Below, piece after piece: positions 14,001 through 24,384 of a stretch of DNA of 64,000 bases (positions within the stretch are counted from its first letter, which is position 1; every line of letters begins with the position of its first letter). The position numbers were made by a program, and so were the translations under genes. Under the pieces are notes generated by a model. It was not told the DNA's origin and searched no databases. It saw only the letters and a list, made by a program, of their open reading frames with translations. Source of the stretch: Gibbula magus (lineage: Eukaryota; Mollusca; Gastropoda; Trochida; Trochidae); contig OW388296.1 of assembly GCA_936450465.1 (NCBI GenBank), positions 44,744,448 to 44,808,447 on the forward strand. Reading direction: 5' to 3'.

Positions 14001-16956
14001 ATTCAGACAATGTAGGTTGTGGTAATAAATACAACAATATATCCTCACATCTCTATCTCAAATCAAATATATCAACATGAGATGATAAAAGTTACCAATA
14101 TTGAAGGGTTGCCGAGGATATTTTTACTTTTATTAACGATCGTTGATAAATTGTATATTAATCAGTTTAGGTCATTTCGGGTTTAACACAGATTTCAAGA
14201 GTATTGACTTATCATGGCTGCTAGTATTTTTTTGGGAAAAAGAACCTGAACACTGTGTGGCTATGCATTGTGGTGAAACCTGCGAGCATCGACTGGAACT
14301 AGCGAACCATGGGTGGTACTGCACCGAAATTCAGCTCAGAATTGCACCCAAACCTTACTGCATGTAGAACACTTAACTACAGCAGAAAAAGTTGCCAAAC
14401 CCCCGGCAAGATTTGAACCCTGGACCAATGTAGATTTGAAATCGAATGCCACTATCTCATCCCCGATGTTTTATCACAAAAGACAAGGTTGAGATTCTAC
14501 TTTCTAATCATTTATCCCTAAATTTCAATGAAAAATCTACATCAATCAACCATGAGATTAGCAGCGCAGTTCAGCCTCTTCAAGTGAGAGATAAAGATCC
14601 GAACTCGATTTCCTCAGTAACAATAGAGTCATGCAGGGTGGATCCATGGGTGGACCCTGTCTTTACAACTCATAACCAAACAAGATGTGTTTGTTAAACA
14701 CGGATGCCCCCGGATATTCCAAAGTTATGGCCAAGGTTACAGTTTTCTGAAGATGTCCACTGTGGCAAGGTCAAGGTCACAAGGTCAAATATGATGACCT
14801 CATCTGAAAGGTCTCATCACAAGGTATGCACATGCCAAGTATGAAAGCCCTAGCTCTGAGCAATCCAAAGTTATGGCCAAGGTTAAAGTTTTCGTGGACA
14901 AACACAGTGAAAAACAATATACCCCCGGAATCTCTGATTTGGGGGCATAAAAATCCCCAATAACAATCGCTATCCCAATCCCCTGACACCCCCACTCTCA
15001 CCATATTGTTGTGATGTAATAATGGGAGTTAATGGTACATTCATTGTGTTGTTTGTGGCCACATGTGCCAAACGTTGTAAATTGTGTTATTTTATCGAGA
15101 AGTACTAACTTTTGCCGAAAATTGCCGTTTTGATGATAGTCGATTCTGTATATTCAGATATAAAGATAAGAGTATCGATTTCTGATTGAAAATCGGACAA
15201 TGCACAGTGTGAGGGGCGTCAATTAGTCAAACATTATTTTCAAAACTTATTTACAATAGACAGAAAGAAAAATTTCGGTTGATGATATTGAATAGGTCCT
15301 ATAACTACTGTGCATGTACATGGGGCGTGTAGTTTCGATTTCTGCACATGTATAATGATGTTGTTCAATTTTAATTGGAAAGTAGTAAATATCATATATT
15401 TGACGATTGGGGATGAATATTCAAGTTGAGTGAAGTTATTTCAACTGAAATCAGCACATATCTTATGTTGGAACGTATTAAAGCGAAAAATATTTTTATG
15501 AAACACAATGAATGCATCTTTAATGAGAGCGGTGACCTCACCTACAATGGATCTAGACGAGTCCCGCACTCCTATAAGATAGTAACCTCCATCCTCAGCC
15601 TTGCCGAGCACCACGTCGTTCTGACTGCGTGACTGCAGACTCTCTATAGCCTCTTGAAGAAGGTTGACACTTATGTCCGGGATGTCACTACCTGGGGAGA
15701 AATCAGCCAATCAAAATCACAGAATTTTTAACTTTTGTTTAAAATCGGATGAACCATGTTCCGAAGAATAAAATCGGCAAAATAATGAATTTTGGGATAC
15801 GAACTGGCTCTCTGGATTCCTCACCACAAGGTCTGAGGACACCCATTATAAGCGTGTTCTGTACCAGTTTAGTGCAGACAAAACCCAGTCACATCATAGT
15901 TTATAACGGTCACTGTCCCATGTTCCTTATGCTACAGAAACAGACAAAATGATCTGTTCGGAGTTATCTGCCCCTCATTTCTCGCACTGAAAGTCTTGTG
16001 ATTGTACTAACTGAATTGCGTTGGAAAATCTGAGCATATGGGCCATCGTCAGAGATGGTTTTGCTAGGAGGTCAGAGACCACTAAGCACTTCTGGTGCAG
16101 TACTCCACTATCTTAGCACGGAAAAGTGAGGAAAATACTGCAAGGCTTAAATCAGCAAGTCATGGAGACTGGCAAAAGTTACGCCTTGCAGGGAAGTCGA
16201 GAATTGCAGTTAGTCTGCTCGAAAGGTAAAATTAATAAACTTACCAATAATTATTGTATATTTATATTTTTCATCAAAACTGCGCTTGAAAGCATGAGCG
16301 AGTTTGTCTCCAAGACATGGCCCAGGGAGCTGTTGGCGCCAAGTGACGTCAGAGTTCTGAAAAGGCCGCGCCAGCCATCTTGTAATCTGTGGTTCTATGG
16401 CGCCGCTGTATTCCACGGTTATATGGGCAGACTCGTTTTCCTTGTCGTTCAACTCGCGCAGAATACTGAACATATGCTCGCTCTGCAACCACAATATAGG
16501 CACAATGTGAGATCGCGATGCACAAAATGGATAATTTAAAGGTGCTGTAGCACGTTTTTTTGCAAAATTTATTTTTTTAAAAATCTTTTTATTAATGACA
16601 ACTGACTTAAGTATTGTGTTAACATCTTCAAATTACAAACTGTCTTATTTTATTAGTCACATGATAATAACACTGGTCCGGTATGTGTAGTGGGTACCTG
16701 GGTCCGACTCAGTACCCACGCAGCCCGAGTGACAATACCACATACCCACCATGTAACGTTGAGTCCATGCCGCTCCCTTCGGACCAAGGGCGGGGAAAAG
16801 GCGTGTCTTGGTGGCGCCAGGGGTGGGGTAGCGAGTGAAGATTATGACATTGACAGCTGATTTCTTCTTCCAATAGTTGCAGAGGAAACAGGTCGAAACC
16901 AACAGTAGAGCCCCCCCTCCAGTGCCGATACCAACTTTAGCCCACTGTGACGACAT
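4916..16956 (-). CDS. membrane-anchored fused transferase / family-2 glycosyltransferase (11 exons)
   Basis: Exons on the minus strand, 5' to 3': 16750-16956, 16245-16482, 15542-15691, 13236-13351, 12441-12581, 11742-11874, 10409-10589, 9998-10043, 8592-8687, 7341-7433, 4916-5017. Together they give 1503 nt and 500 aa; all junctions are GT-AG and in phase. Residues 8-28 form one hydrophobic segment followed by lysines, a type II anchor. Residues 35-237 look like the DUF2064/TIGR04282 family: TRYPTPGATKTRL (41-53), IGSDIPDIS near 150, EDGGYYLIG (181-189). Residues 258-500 look like a TIGR04283-type GT2 domain: SVVIPTYNEADNI (263-275), SDGGSSDDT (298-306), FLHADTKLP (348-356), YGDQ (407-410), RRQETKG (458-464). 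An in-frame TAA lies two codons upstream of the ATG. Substrate is unknown. The protein probably faces the Golgi or ER lumen, by inference from the anchor. Exon 8 is the least certain. Confidence 0.85.
5050..7118. repeat. tandem duplication in the last glycosyltransferase intron
   Basis: Segments 5050-6150 and 6157-7118 are diverged direct copies. Both contain a MITE family B-like stretch and the phrase AGAGCTCTGTAGTTCATTAGG. Within them a unit of about 158 bp beginning ACTTCAGTTAGTGGGTAATAC recurs near 5140, 5297, 5455, 6244 and 6402. Confidence 0.75.
7341..7433 (-). CDS. glycosyltransferase exon 10 (residues 437-467)
   Basis: Acceptor TTGATCAG; donor AAG/GTAGGT. Encodes VRKLRKIGHV and SSRRQETKG, the usual basic motif near the end of this GT2 family. 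Confidence 0.88.
8431..8497. repeat. small foldback hairpin
   Basis: Arms of about 26 bases at 8431-8457 and 8472-8497 are near-perfect inverted repeats with AGGGGCGT tips and an AATAAAGAT core. The loop is 14 bases. A nearby GGCGGGGGATA phrase resembles the one near 44800. Confidence 0.7.
8592..8687 (-). CDS. glycosyltransferase exon 9 (residues 405-436)
   Basis: Encodes SPYGDQTLMM and VGGFDSVKLLDDF. The acceptor reads CTAGAG: cutting after the second AG keeps the frame with exon 8, cutting after the first would not. Donor TTG/GTATGG. Confidence 0.85.
9998..10043 (-). CDS. glycosyltransferase exon 8, 46-nt microexon (residues 389-404)
   Basis: Acceptor GATTTAG; donor AGG/GTGGAG. It restores the frame between exons 7 and 9 and encodes MAEERMARRIR just before SPYGDQ. 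That resembles the arginine-rich helix that precedes GDQ in the family. It was chosen by phase and motif only. Confidence 0.6.
10077..10250 (+). repeat. tRNA-derived SINE, family A
   Basis: The tRNA-like head (10077-10144) has GTAGCTCAGTTGG and GGGGTTCGATTC. The body matches the minus-strand copy at 1300-1494. It lies in intron 7 of the glycosyltransferase gene, 33 bases upstream of exon 8. Confidence 0.75.
10409..10589 (-). CDS. glycosyltransferase exon 7 (residues 329-389)
   Basis: Acceptor TCTCCTAG; donor AG/GTAATT, phase 2. Encodes GRGLQQHAGA and LLMFLHADTKLP; HADT sits where the metal-binding DXD motif is expected. Confidence 0.9.
11312..11530 (-). repeat. dispersed repeat, family E
   Basis: Relatives lie at about 15740-15990, 48110-48400 and 48600-48950. 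Shared phrases include GCATCTACCGGGATACGAAC and GGAGTTATCTGCCCCTA. No coding capacity is seen. Confidence 0.65.
11742..11874 (-). CDS. glycosyltransferase exon 6 (residues 285-328)
   Basis: Acceptor ATTTCAG; donor CCGG/GTAATT, phase 1. Encodes the nucleotide-sugar binding SDGGSSDDT motif. Confidence 0.9.
12441..12581 (-). CDS. glycosyltransferase exon 5 (residues 238-284)
   Basis: Acceptor GTTTACAG; donor AAG/GTAACT. It holds the linker and the first GT2 strand, SVVIPTYNEADNI, so the domain joint falls inside this exon. Confidence 0.9.
13236..13351 (-). CDS. glycosyltransferase exon 4 (residues 199-237)
   Basis: Acceptor TTTTGCAG; donor GTG/GTGAGT. Encodes the end of the first domain, including KGIKWGTEDVF, a usual C-terminal signature of the DUF2064 family. 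Confidence 0.88.
13382..13532. repeat. foldback MITE
   Basis: Near-perfect inverted arms of about 33 bases at both ends share the core AGTGTCTTCTGATATCAA. The middle holds a second inverted pair around AGTTGATAAAAGT. It lies in intron 3 of the glycosyltransferase gene. Confidence 0.75.
14168..14432 (-). repeat. diverged SINE, family B
   Basis: The body matches the SINE at 18767-19077 (for example GCGAACCATGGGTGGTACTG). The tRNA-like head is worn down to CAAGATTTGAACCCTGGACC on the plus strand. Confidence 0.75.
14717..14950 (+). repeat. dispersed repeat family A, single unit
   Basis: Closely matches the unit at the left end of the window, including the terminal CCCGGAATCTCTGATTTGGG-like end and GCATAA. 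Confidence 0.7.
15029..15523. mobile_element. TTAA MITE, family T
   Basis: Bounded by TTAA on both sides with terminal inverted repeats of about 20 bases (GGTACATTCATTGTGTT and its complement at the other end). TTAA target sites suggest piggyBac-like transposition. It sits in intron 3, close to the exon 3 donor. Relatives: 24741-25097, 29220-29748, 39521-39981, and a decayed one at 19279-19540. Confidence 0.8.
15542..15691 (-). CDS. glycosyltransferase exon 3 (residues 149-198)
   Basis: Acceptor TCTCCCCAG; donor G/GTGAGG. Encodes GSDIPDIS and EDGGYYLIG, the clearest signatures of the first domain. A TTAA MITE ends 19 bases below the donor. Confidence 0.9.
16245..16482 (-). CDS. glycosyltransferase exon 2 (residues 70-148)
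   Basis: Acceptor GGTTGCAG; donor G/GTAAGT, phase 1. It encodes the middle of the DUF2064-like domain up to the strand just before the GSD motif. Confidence 0.85.
16750..16956 (-). CDS. glycosyltransferase exon 1 (residues 1-69)
   Basis: Carries the start codon, the single membrane-spanning segment and the TRYPTPGATKTRL motif. The donor is ATG/GTGGGT, phase 0. Confidence 0.85.
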
Positions 16957-17108
16957 TATTTATTCTATCTGCAGAAAAGATCATAGCTTGTTTTAGGTTT
17001 AACAAGGTATTTTATTTTACCCCTCCAACAACCCTCCCCCCCTTCCCCCATAAAGCACCCGCCCTCAACTCATCCTAAAAATTGGCATGATTGATATCAA
17101 GCTTTAAA

Positions 17109-17381
17109 TTAAAGGGACAGTAGCACATTTTTTCGCTCAAATAAGTCAATGGAATATATTTGAAAAATAATTTCACCAATAGTAAAACACCCTTCTCTAT
17201 TCGGAAAATCAAGTTAAAAATGAGTGAAATGGCTCAGTAAAGCGATTTTTGTAATTCGAAATAATAAATTGTGTTCAAAATAAAATAGACACCATGCAAT
17301 TTTTGCTTTAAACACAACAAAATTATAAGCACTACGGATAATTGGTTTGTGTAATAAGATGTTGTGCAACAGCCCCTTTAA
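17109..17381. mobile_element. TTAA MITE, family B, internally shortened
   Basis: Both ends keep the TTAA and a GGGGCTGT/GGGACAGTAGCAC-type inverted repeat. The interior is shorter than in the copy at 52431-52792. Confidence 0.75.
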
Positions 17382-17599
17382 AAGTTCTGTATAGATGCAA
17401 CAGATTTACAGGAAAAAAATATTGCCATATTTTCAAGCAATTTAAACATAAGACCAATAACACCCACTTTTAGGCTACCAGTTTCTTTTTAAAATAGAGT
17501 CATTGGCTCTGTGAGCTTAACAGATATTACATTATTCATTATCTGTAAAATAAACATTAACTATTAAATCAATAAGGTATTGCCCAGTCAACAATAAGA

Positions 17600-18240
17600 T
17601 AAGATAAGATAAGATTTATTATCCCAGATGGGAAATTCGTCTTACACTCAAAGAGTCTTTGGTAGAATACAATACAAAATAACAATACATGAATACAATA
17701 TAAAAAATCAAAACAATAATAACATACATTGTGTTGATGGGTACTAAATATGACATATATATATATATATGGCACACTTTAATCAACCATGTCGTGTTTC
17801 AAGAGTTACATAATTGCTATTTGGTGTGAAGGTTTAGAATTTTTATACTGTATGGGACAAACGATTTTGATGCTCTGTTAGTTTTTAAATGCCAGATTTT
17901 GAAACGACTTCCAGATGGTAGAAATTCATAATATTCATTTAGAAAGTGAGATGGGTCTGATTGAATGGCTAGTGCCTTCTTTTTAACTCTAGAATCAAAC
18001 TGGAATGAAAGGTGCTCAAAATTTAAGCCGCAATTTTTACTGGAGGTGTTTACAATTTTGTCAATTTTGTTTTTTTGTCTTAGAGGAAGATTTCCATACC
18101 ATGCAATGGTGAATCAATTCAAATTGCACTATCACACGCTTGAGGGTATGGTAATGAAATTTACAAGTCTTAGTCTACTATCGACAGAAAATTTAAAGAT
18201 CCTTCAAAGTTTGTTTTAGGTATTTTTTATCTGTATATAA
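17600..18240 (-). pseudogene. 3' end of a CR1-like non-LTR retrotransposon, degenerate
   Basis: Minus-strand reading ending at TAG 17817-17819 encodes TIAWYGNLPLRQKNKI and, further on, EFLPSGSRFKIWHLKTNRA, then SFVPYSIKILN. This is the typical C-terminal region of CR1-type reverse-transcriptase proteins. The 3' UTR ends in GGGATAATAAATC and a GATAA-type tail (17590-17618 on the plus strand). The frame is broken just upstream of TIAWYG and the rest is missing. Confidence 0.8.
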
Positions 18241-18766
18241 TAGAGCTGTGTATTGCCTCAATTTTTTTTTATTGCTGTACGTATTGCTGAACTGTAATGT
18301 ATTACAATATGCACCACAGTATATTGCAAGATCCTCTGACAATGAGATATTTCTCTATAAACCATTTTAATTATTGCAACATGCTAAATGAACTACATTC
18401 AACTTTTATACTTCTTTTTGCAGTTTAAACATGACACATTTGATAAATTCTTTAAAAAGATCATTTGTAATACAGTCCAACACACATTCTAGCACTTCAA
18501 AATAATTTTCTCAATACATGTTAAGCCAGTAAATTTGTCTTTTACAAGATAAATGAATAAATTTGATTTCATATTTGTTGGTGCAATATATTGCGATATG
18601 AAAATCGTATTGCAATACATGTAATTTCCACAACTCTGTATTGCAATTAGTTTTGCACAGCCTTAGTAAATAATATCCTATCTAAATTAGCTACACTTGT
18701 GCATACTCTTCCCACAGAATATATTCCACTCAGTTCTTCTATCCAAACCTCTGTTGCATATATAGC

Positions 18767-19077
18767 GGTGAGGTTAGGTGAGGTGAGTTGGGGTTTTAAC
18801 GCCGCTTTCGGTTTTTCGCAGCTGCTAGTATTATGGCAGGGAGAAAGCCAGCAACCCCATGTGGCTATGCATTGCAGTGAAACCTGCGAGCATCGGCTGG
18901 AACTAGCGAACCATGGGTGGTACTGCACTGAAATTCAGTGTGGCATTGCATCCAAACCTTACTGCGTGTAGAACAGTTCTCTACTGCAGACAAATTTGCC
19001 GTGCCCCTGGCGGGATTCGAACCCCGGACCTCTTGATCCGAAGCCGAACGCGCTAACCACTGCGCTATCCCGCCCCC
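18767..19077 (-). mobile_element. tRNA-derived SINE, family B, with target-site duplication
   Basis: The head on the minus strand has TAGCGCAGTGGTTAGCGCG and GGGGTTCGAATCCCGCC. The body ends in CTCACCTCACC. A perfect 12-base direct repeat, TGCATATATAGC, flanks it at 18755-18766 and 19078-19089, which proves target-primed insertion. Confidence 0.92.
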
Positions 19078-19554
19078 TGCATATATAGCACTTTCTGGGA
19101 TGATTGACTGCATCAGAAGTCAGTTGTGCAATCAGTGGCATTGCTTCAAACAGGGCATTCCATTACTGTTGAAATGACTAGAGTTGCTTTATCTGTGTGA
19201 TGCTCATGTTTATTTTACTACTGAGCTTAGTTGGTCGTAAAAAAAAAAATTTATTTTAATTTTGTAAAAAGATTTTGATAGCATAAAATTAATGGGACAC
19301 TCAGGCTGTATGTTATTGTAGTACATAGGTCAAAAGTTACAAAGGGTGTTATTTTATCTAGAAGTAATGACTGTTGTCGAAAATTACCTAACAGTCGAAA
19401 ATTACCCTTTTAGTGCCAATCTATTCAGTAAAGTTACATTAATAAGAATTTAAGTTGTGATTTTGATCAAAAACCGGACAATGTTCCGCAGCTGTCGCAC
19501 GTCAATTGTTCAAACGTAATTTTGAAAACCTATATGTAGCAGACAAAGAGACAG

Positions 19555-20890
19555 ATGATCTATTGGATGACATGTGTACGTGTAAAATACGCCCGTCACC
19601 ACACATATGATCCTAGACTTTATTTACGTCTCCTTCTTTTGTTGGGGGGACAAATATCACCGAACCCAGGTCCATATCGCCCAAAGTACCCATGTTTAAT
19701 ATGCACTAAAGCTGTAAAGTGGGGCCAAAGAGGCCTTGCATGTGACAACTGTGACAAATGGTTTCATGTATCATGTATGTCTATGTCATCTGGACAATAC
19801 AGCCTACTAGCTAACAAATCTACAGTTTGGTACTGCACTAGCTGTGATGCCCCTAACCATTCCACTCTGTTTACATCTATCTGTGCAGATGTCAATCAGT
19901 TTGATAGCCTCAGCAGTATCGATGCATCTCAAGACCCAAGTGTTTTATCTCCACCACCAAATACGTCATCCTTTGGAGACCCGCTTGCATCATCTTCACC
20001 AAACAAACGAGACTACAGTAAACCTTCTCCTGGTCATAACAAACCCCTAAACTCTTTAAGATCACTTGTCATCAATTTCCAGAGTATAAAAAATAAAGCC
20101 CCCGAAGTTCAGGTCCTTACTGAAAGCTGTTGTCCTGATATCATTATTGGTACCGAAACCTGGCTGCACGATGGCGTCCATTCATCAGAGGTAATTCCCC
20201 AAGACTATGTTACCTACAGAAATGACAGATCAACCGACTGTCACGGTGGAGTTCTCATTGCCATTAAGAACACTTTGATCAGTTCGCCAGTGCTTTGTAG
20301 CAAGTCTTCTGAACTGTTAACTGTCAGAATCAGCCTCAGAGGTATGAAATCACTCCTAGTGTCGGCCCTGTACAGACCCCCCAATGTATCAGATTCACAA
20401 CATGCTGTGGAAACTACCAAGGAGATTAGTATCCTCCGCAAAAACAACCCTAATAGTATCTTCTGGATTGGCGGTGACTGGAACTTGCCTGATATAGACT
20501 GGGAGTCCCTTTGCGTAACCGGTCACCAGTACCCAAGAGACATGAGTGAAATATACCTTGATTTAATATCAACATGCGGTCTTGAACAGATGGTTACATC
20601 ACCCACACGAGGCGAAAACATCCTCGACTTATTCCTCACAAGCAACCCATCACTTGTAACCAAATGCCGGACCATTCCTGGAGTAGGAGACCATGAAGCA
20701 GTCATCATTGACTCAAATGTATTAGCTGACCGCACGAAACCTGTGAGACGCACCATCTACCTCTGGGACAAGGCAAACATCTCAGGACTGTTCGCCGATG
20801 CTTCAAACTATGTCGACCACTTCCTGTCCACTCCCTTTCCAGACATTAATACCATGTGGAAGGATTTTCGAACCAACCTCTTGAAAATAC
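19555..20890 (+). pseudogene. CR1-like ORF, 5' part: PHD finger and APE endonuclease
   Basis: A hydrophobic start (LRLLLLL, residues 24-30) leads into GGQISPNPGP (31-40), which recalls the 2A end NPGP. A PHD-like finger follows with C47, C50, C63, C66, H71, C74 and a late CTSC. The endonuclease from about residue 170 shows IIGTETWL, SALYRPPN, GGDWNLPDIDW and GVGDHEAVI. Past about 20890 the frame reads nonsense to a stop at 21054. Compared with relatives, the spacer between endonuclease and RT seems shortened. Confidence 0.85.
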
Positions 20891-20894
20891 AAGA

Positions 20895-22697
20895 GAGGCC
20901 CGTCGTAATATCCGAAATGCCCACAACCTGTACGTCTCCGACATCATCAGTGCCGATCTTCAGCACAACCCGAAGAAATTCTACTCTTTTGTCAAGAGCA
21001 AACGTCAAGACTCGGCAGGAGTTGCCGCCCTTAAAGATGCTAGAGGTCTACTGACCAATGACGCCTCAACCAAAGCAGAACTCCTCAACACCCAGTTCAG
21101 CTCGGTATACACACGGGAAGATCTATCCAACATCCCTGGTCTACCTCCTAGCCCCCACCCGGATATGCCTGGTATTTATATTGATTACACAGGTGTTACT
21201 AAGCTTCTACAAGGCCTTAACCCACACAAAGCTTCAGGCCCAGATTATATCTCGGCCAGACTCCTGAAAGAACTTGCTACTATCATTTCTCCTGCCCTAA
21301 CCCGAATTTACCAGTTATCTTTAGACCTCAATACTGTCCCCCAAGATTGGAAGTCAGCCAATATTGCCCCAGTCTTCAAGAAAGGTGACAAGTCAGCATC
21401 TTCAAATTACAGACCTGTATCTCTAACTGCCATATGCTCAAAGCTAATGGAACATATTCTCTTCACCGCAATAATGCGACACCTTGACAACCATAAGATA
21501 TTGTCTGACACACAACATGGATTCAGAAATCGCCGTTCTTGCGAATCCCAGTTAATACAAACAGTGCACCAGTTCGCCTTGAACTTGGATAAGGGTAAGC
21601 AACTCGATATGGTCCTACTAGACTTTTCAAAGGCTTTTGACAAAGTACCGCACCAACGTCTCCTACTGAAACTAAACTTCTATGGCATACGGGGTAACAT
21701 ATCAAGATGGATAGAGGATTTCCTGAAAAACAGAACCCAGTCCGTTATTCTTGATGGGAAGTCATCTGCCGAAGCCGAAGTACTCTCGGGTGTTCCCCAA
21801 GGTACAGTCATCGGCCCTCTCCTGTTCCTCGTTTACATCAACGATCTTCCTGAGGCAGTTGACTCTGAAGTACGCCTCTTTGCTGATGACTGCATCATAT
21901 TCAAGCAAATCCGTAACAAAGATGACAGCCATAAACTACAGGATGACCTAGACAAGCTCCAAGAATGGGAGGACAAGTGGCAGATGGCTTTCAACCCTTC
22001 CAAGTGTGTGACCATGAACATCTCCAAGAAAAGATATCCCCTCCGTCACTCTTATAGTCTTCATGGTTCCACACTGGATAATGTCAATAACGCGAAATAT
22101 CTAGGCGTTACCATCTGCAGTGACCTGTCCTGGAAAACGCACATCACTGCAACTGCAGCTAAGGCTTCCAGATCTGTGGGTTTCCTCAGGCGCAATCTGA
22201 GAGCCTGCCCCGAGAAAGTCAGAGCCTGCGCATACACCACCTTCGTCCGCCCAATCATGGAATACTCGTCCACAGTCTGGGACCCCCATCAACAGTCTCT
22301 TGTTAACAACTTGGAGAAGGTCCAGAGACGAGCTGCCAGATTCGCCTGTAACAACTATAGCGATAGGGACCCAGGCGGCGTCACGACCATGCTACAACAT
22401 CTACAATGGGAATCACTTCAAATAAGACGCACAAGAGCCAGAGCCATACTTTTCTACAAGATCATGCACAACCTCATCTCCACTGACCTGAACAGCTACA
22501 TCCGTGGTGTCGACTCCCGCACTCGTGGATCAACCAACAACAACGTACATCAACTACGTGGCAATACCGACCTGTTCCTGCAGAGTTTTCTCCCCAAAAC
22601 CATAGTGCTATGGAACTCTATCCCGCCTGACATTCGACTCTCTCCAACCCTGCCTGTGTTTCAGTCATCACTGACGACTGAACACCTCCAGCCCTGA
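20895..22697 (+). pseudogene. CR1-like ORF, 3' part: reverse transcriptase
   Basis: In a different frame from the endonuclease part. It shows LDFSKAFDKVPHQRLLLKL, SGVPQGTVIGPLLFLVYIND and the catalytic FADD (in LFADDCIIF). The CR1-type C-terminal region follows with EKVQRRAARFACNNYS and SFLPKTIVLWNSIP. It ends in TGA at 22695-22697. The RT itself is uninterrupted, so the element is probably not very old. Confidence 0.9.
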
Positions 22698-22850
22698 ATA
22701 TAAATACGTTTTTAACTGTTTTTAAATCCTTTTAACCCTCATCTGTTTTTAATTGGAACCACTGGCGTAGCCGCGCTGCGCACAAACTTGGATCAATACA
22801 CTCAATAGGGTTAGATCCAGTAATGGAAGAAGAAAGAAGAAGAAGATTGT

Positions 22851-24253
22851 TGGTACTGTTCAATGGAACATATATAGCTGGCATACTTGTAAACCAGAGG
22901 CGCATGAATTCGGCTTCTCATTGTGTATTAAGCCGCTGCTCGAGTTTCATTGAAAGCAAGGTATTGTCAAATATTTGTCGTTTGGGGATGCATATGCAAA
23001 TCGAGTGAGATGATTTGGACGTAAATCAGGACATCTAAATAAAATTTCATGAAAAACATGTAGTCTCCCTTTAAGGACGTTACCAGTGGCTTGGAAACTT
23101 TCACTGAGAGAAGATTTTGTGAGAACTGTGACATTCATATGCAACAGAGGTTAGGAAGGAAGAACTAAGTCACCGGGAGTAACCTTTATGTGAAGAGAAT
23201 GATCGATGGATGTGAAGCCATGGATATTAGAATTTGGACTTGTATTTAAAATAGGAAAACCCTGGTGATTGACACTCGCTCATTTGTCATTCAATATTCG
23301 AACAAATTTGAACATAACCAACAACCAACACTTTTGACTTTTAGACCACTATGAAGTGTCATTGGCTCTGTAGCTCATCAAGTATTATTCATTCATTTGT
23401 TCTTAATAATTTAGGTAAACACTCATATCCAATAATAACACAATCATGTCAGTAAACAAATTGACAATTTATAATCCATATAGGTCAAGGTATATGTTAA
23501 CAGAAAATTTAATTATTATTTACAGACCTTAATTTGCAGTCTTAGGAAAAAGTAACATTTTTAGAACATTGTGACCTCAACTAGTAATGTTTGGTTTGGA
23601 AGAGGCTTCTGGTTATATAATAATGTATCAATAACATTTATATATTTGTAAACAGGAATAATCCCTCAAATTTCGTTTTCAGAACTGAGAAAAGTGTTTA
23701 GGGAACCAAAAAAAGAAAAACTTCTAATGTTATGGATTGTGACAATATTCAAACCTATTCAATTTATTTTTGGAATAAATTAACAACCGAATCGTTTAAT
23801 CATCATAAGAAATATTTCTTACACGAAACCATTATCATGCATACCTAATGAACACGCATAAACTGCACTTCATAAATGCTTCATGGGGTCGAACTCCAAA
23901 TCCCGTCATGGGACTCTCTTAAACTCTATACACCGCTTTTTCGTATACACTGCGCTGTATTTTGCGCTGTAAGGAGTAATGAGCTGAGACCAAAACACAT
24001 CAACACGCTCCGTGCTATTTTTAGCTCATGAATATGCAAGCACCTCGAACGTTTATAAAGATTACTGCATAGTCAAATACAAACGTCCCCTAAATTGTTG
24101 ATGACATTCTAATCCATCCACTTTCGACAATAATGTTGTTAATCTGTGTATCTTTAGAAAGCGAATTTTAGTTTTTTGGCCATTTTTCTTTACACTAAGC
24201 GACTGTTGACAACATCGGGTCATAGGTCACGCACTTGCTTACAGGAAGACAGT
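22851..24253. other. intergenic and probable 5' region of ABTB1
   Basis: No gene recognised. It holds a fragment of family C near 23344-23385 (TGTCATTGGCTCTGTAGCTCATCA). It presumably contains the ABTB1 promoter in its last few hundred bases, but no TATA box or clear initiator could be assigned. Confidence 0.4.
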
Positions 24254-24328
24254 TCGTCCGAGATATTACGCTAAATTTCAGTGCAAAACCTTCGGGAAAC
24301 CAAAGGTGAACCGGGCAACTTATCAAAG

Positions 24329-24384
24329 ATGGATGTTAATTCTCTTTTCATGAGCTGTCGAACTGGGGATTTGCAGAAAGTGAG
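24329..24384 (+). CDS. ABTB1: ABTB1 exon 1, upstream copy
   Basis: Encodes MDVNSLFMSCRTGDLQKV plus two bases of the next codon; donor AG/GTAGGG. It lies in a block (24257-25097) repeated with no visible difference at 28737-29577. If transcription starts here, the Ngaro element and the second exon 1 become intron. Confidence 0.85.

Larger units (their letters stand above)
19555..22850 (+). mobile_element. CR1-like non-LTR retrotransposon, near full length but broken
   Basis: One element codes for a PHD finger, an APE-type endonuclease and a reverse transcriptase. The two reading frames (19555-21054 and 20856-22697) overlap but lie in different phases, so the polyprotein is broken around 20880-20910. 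The 3' UTR ends in a short GAAGAAGAAAGAAGAAGAAG tract at about 22827-22848, a usual simple-repeat tail. It inserted next to a decayed TTAA MITE. The 5' end is not defined. Confidence 0.88.

Noticed and set aside
15426..15632. 68-aa plus-strand ORF
   Set aside because: It overlaps glycosyltransferase exon 3 in antisense and the adjoining MITE.
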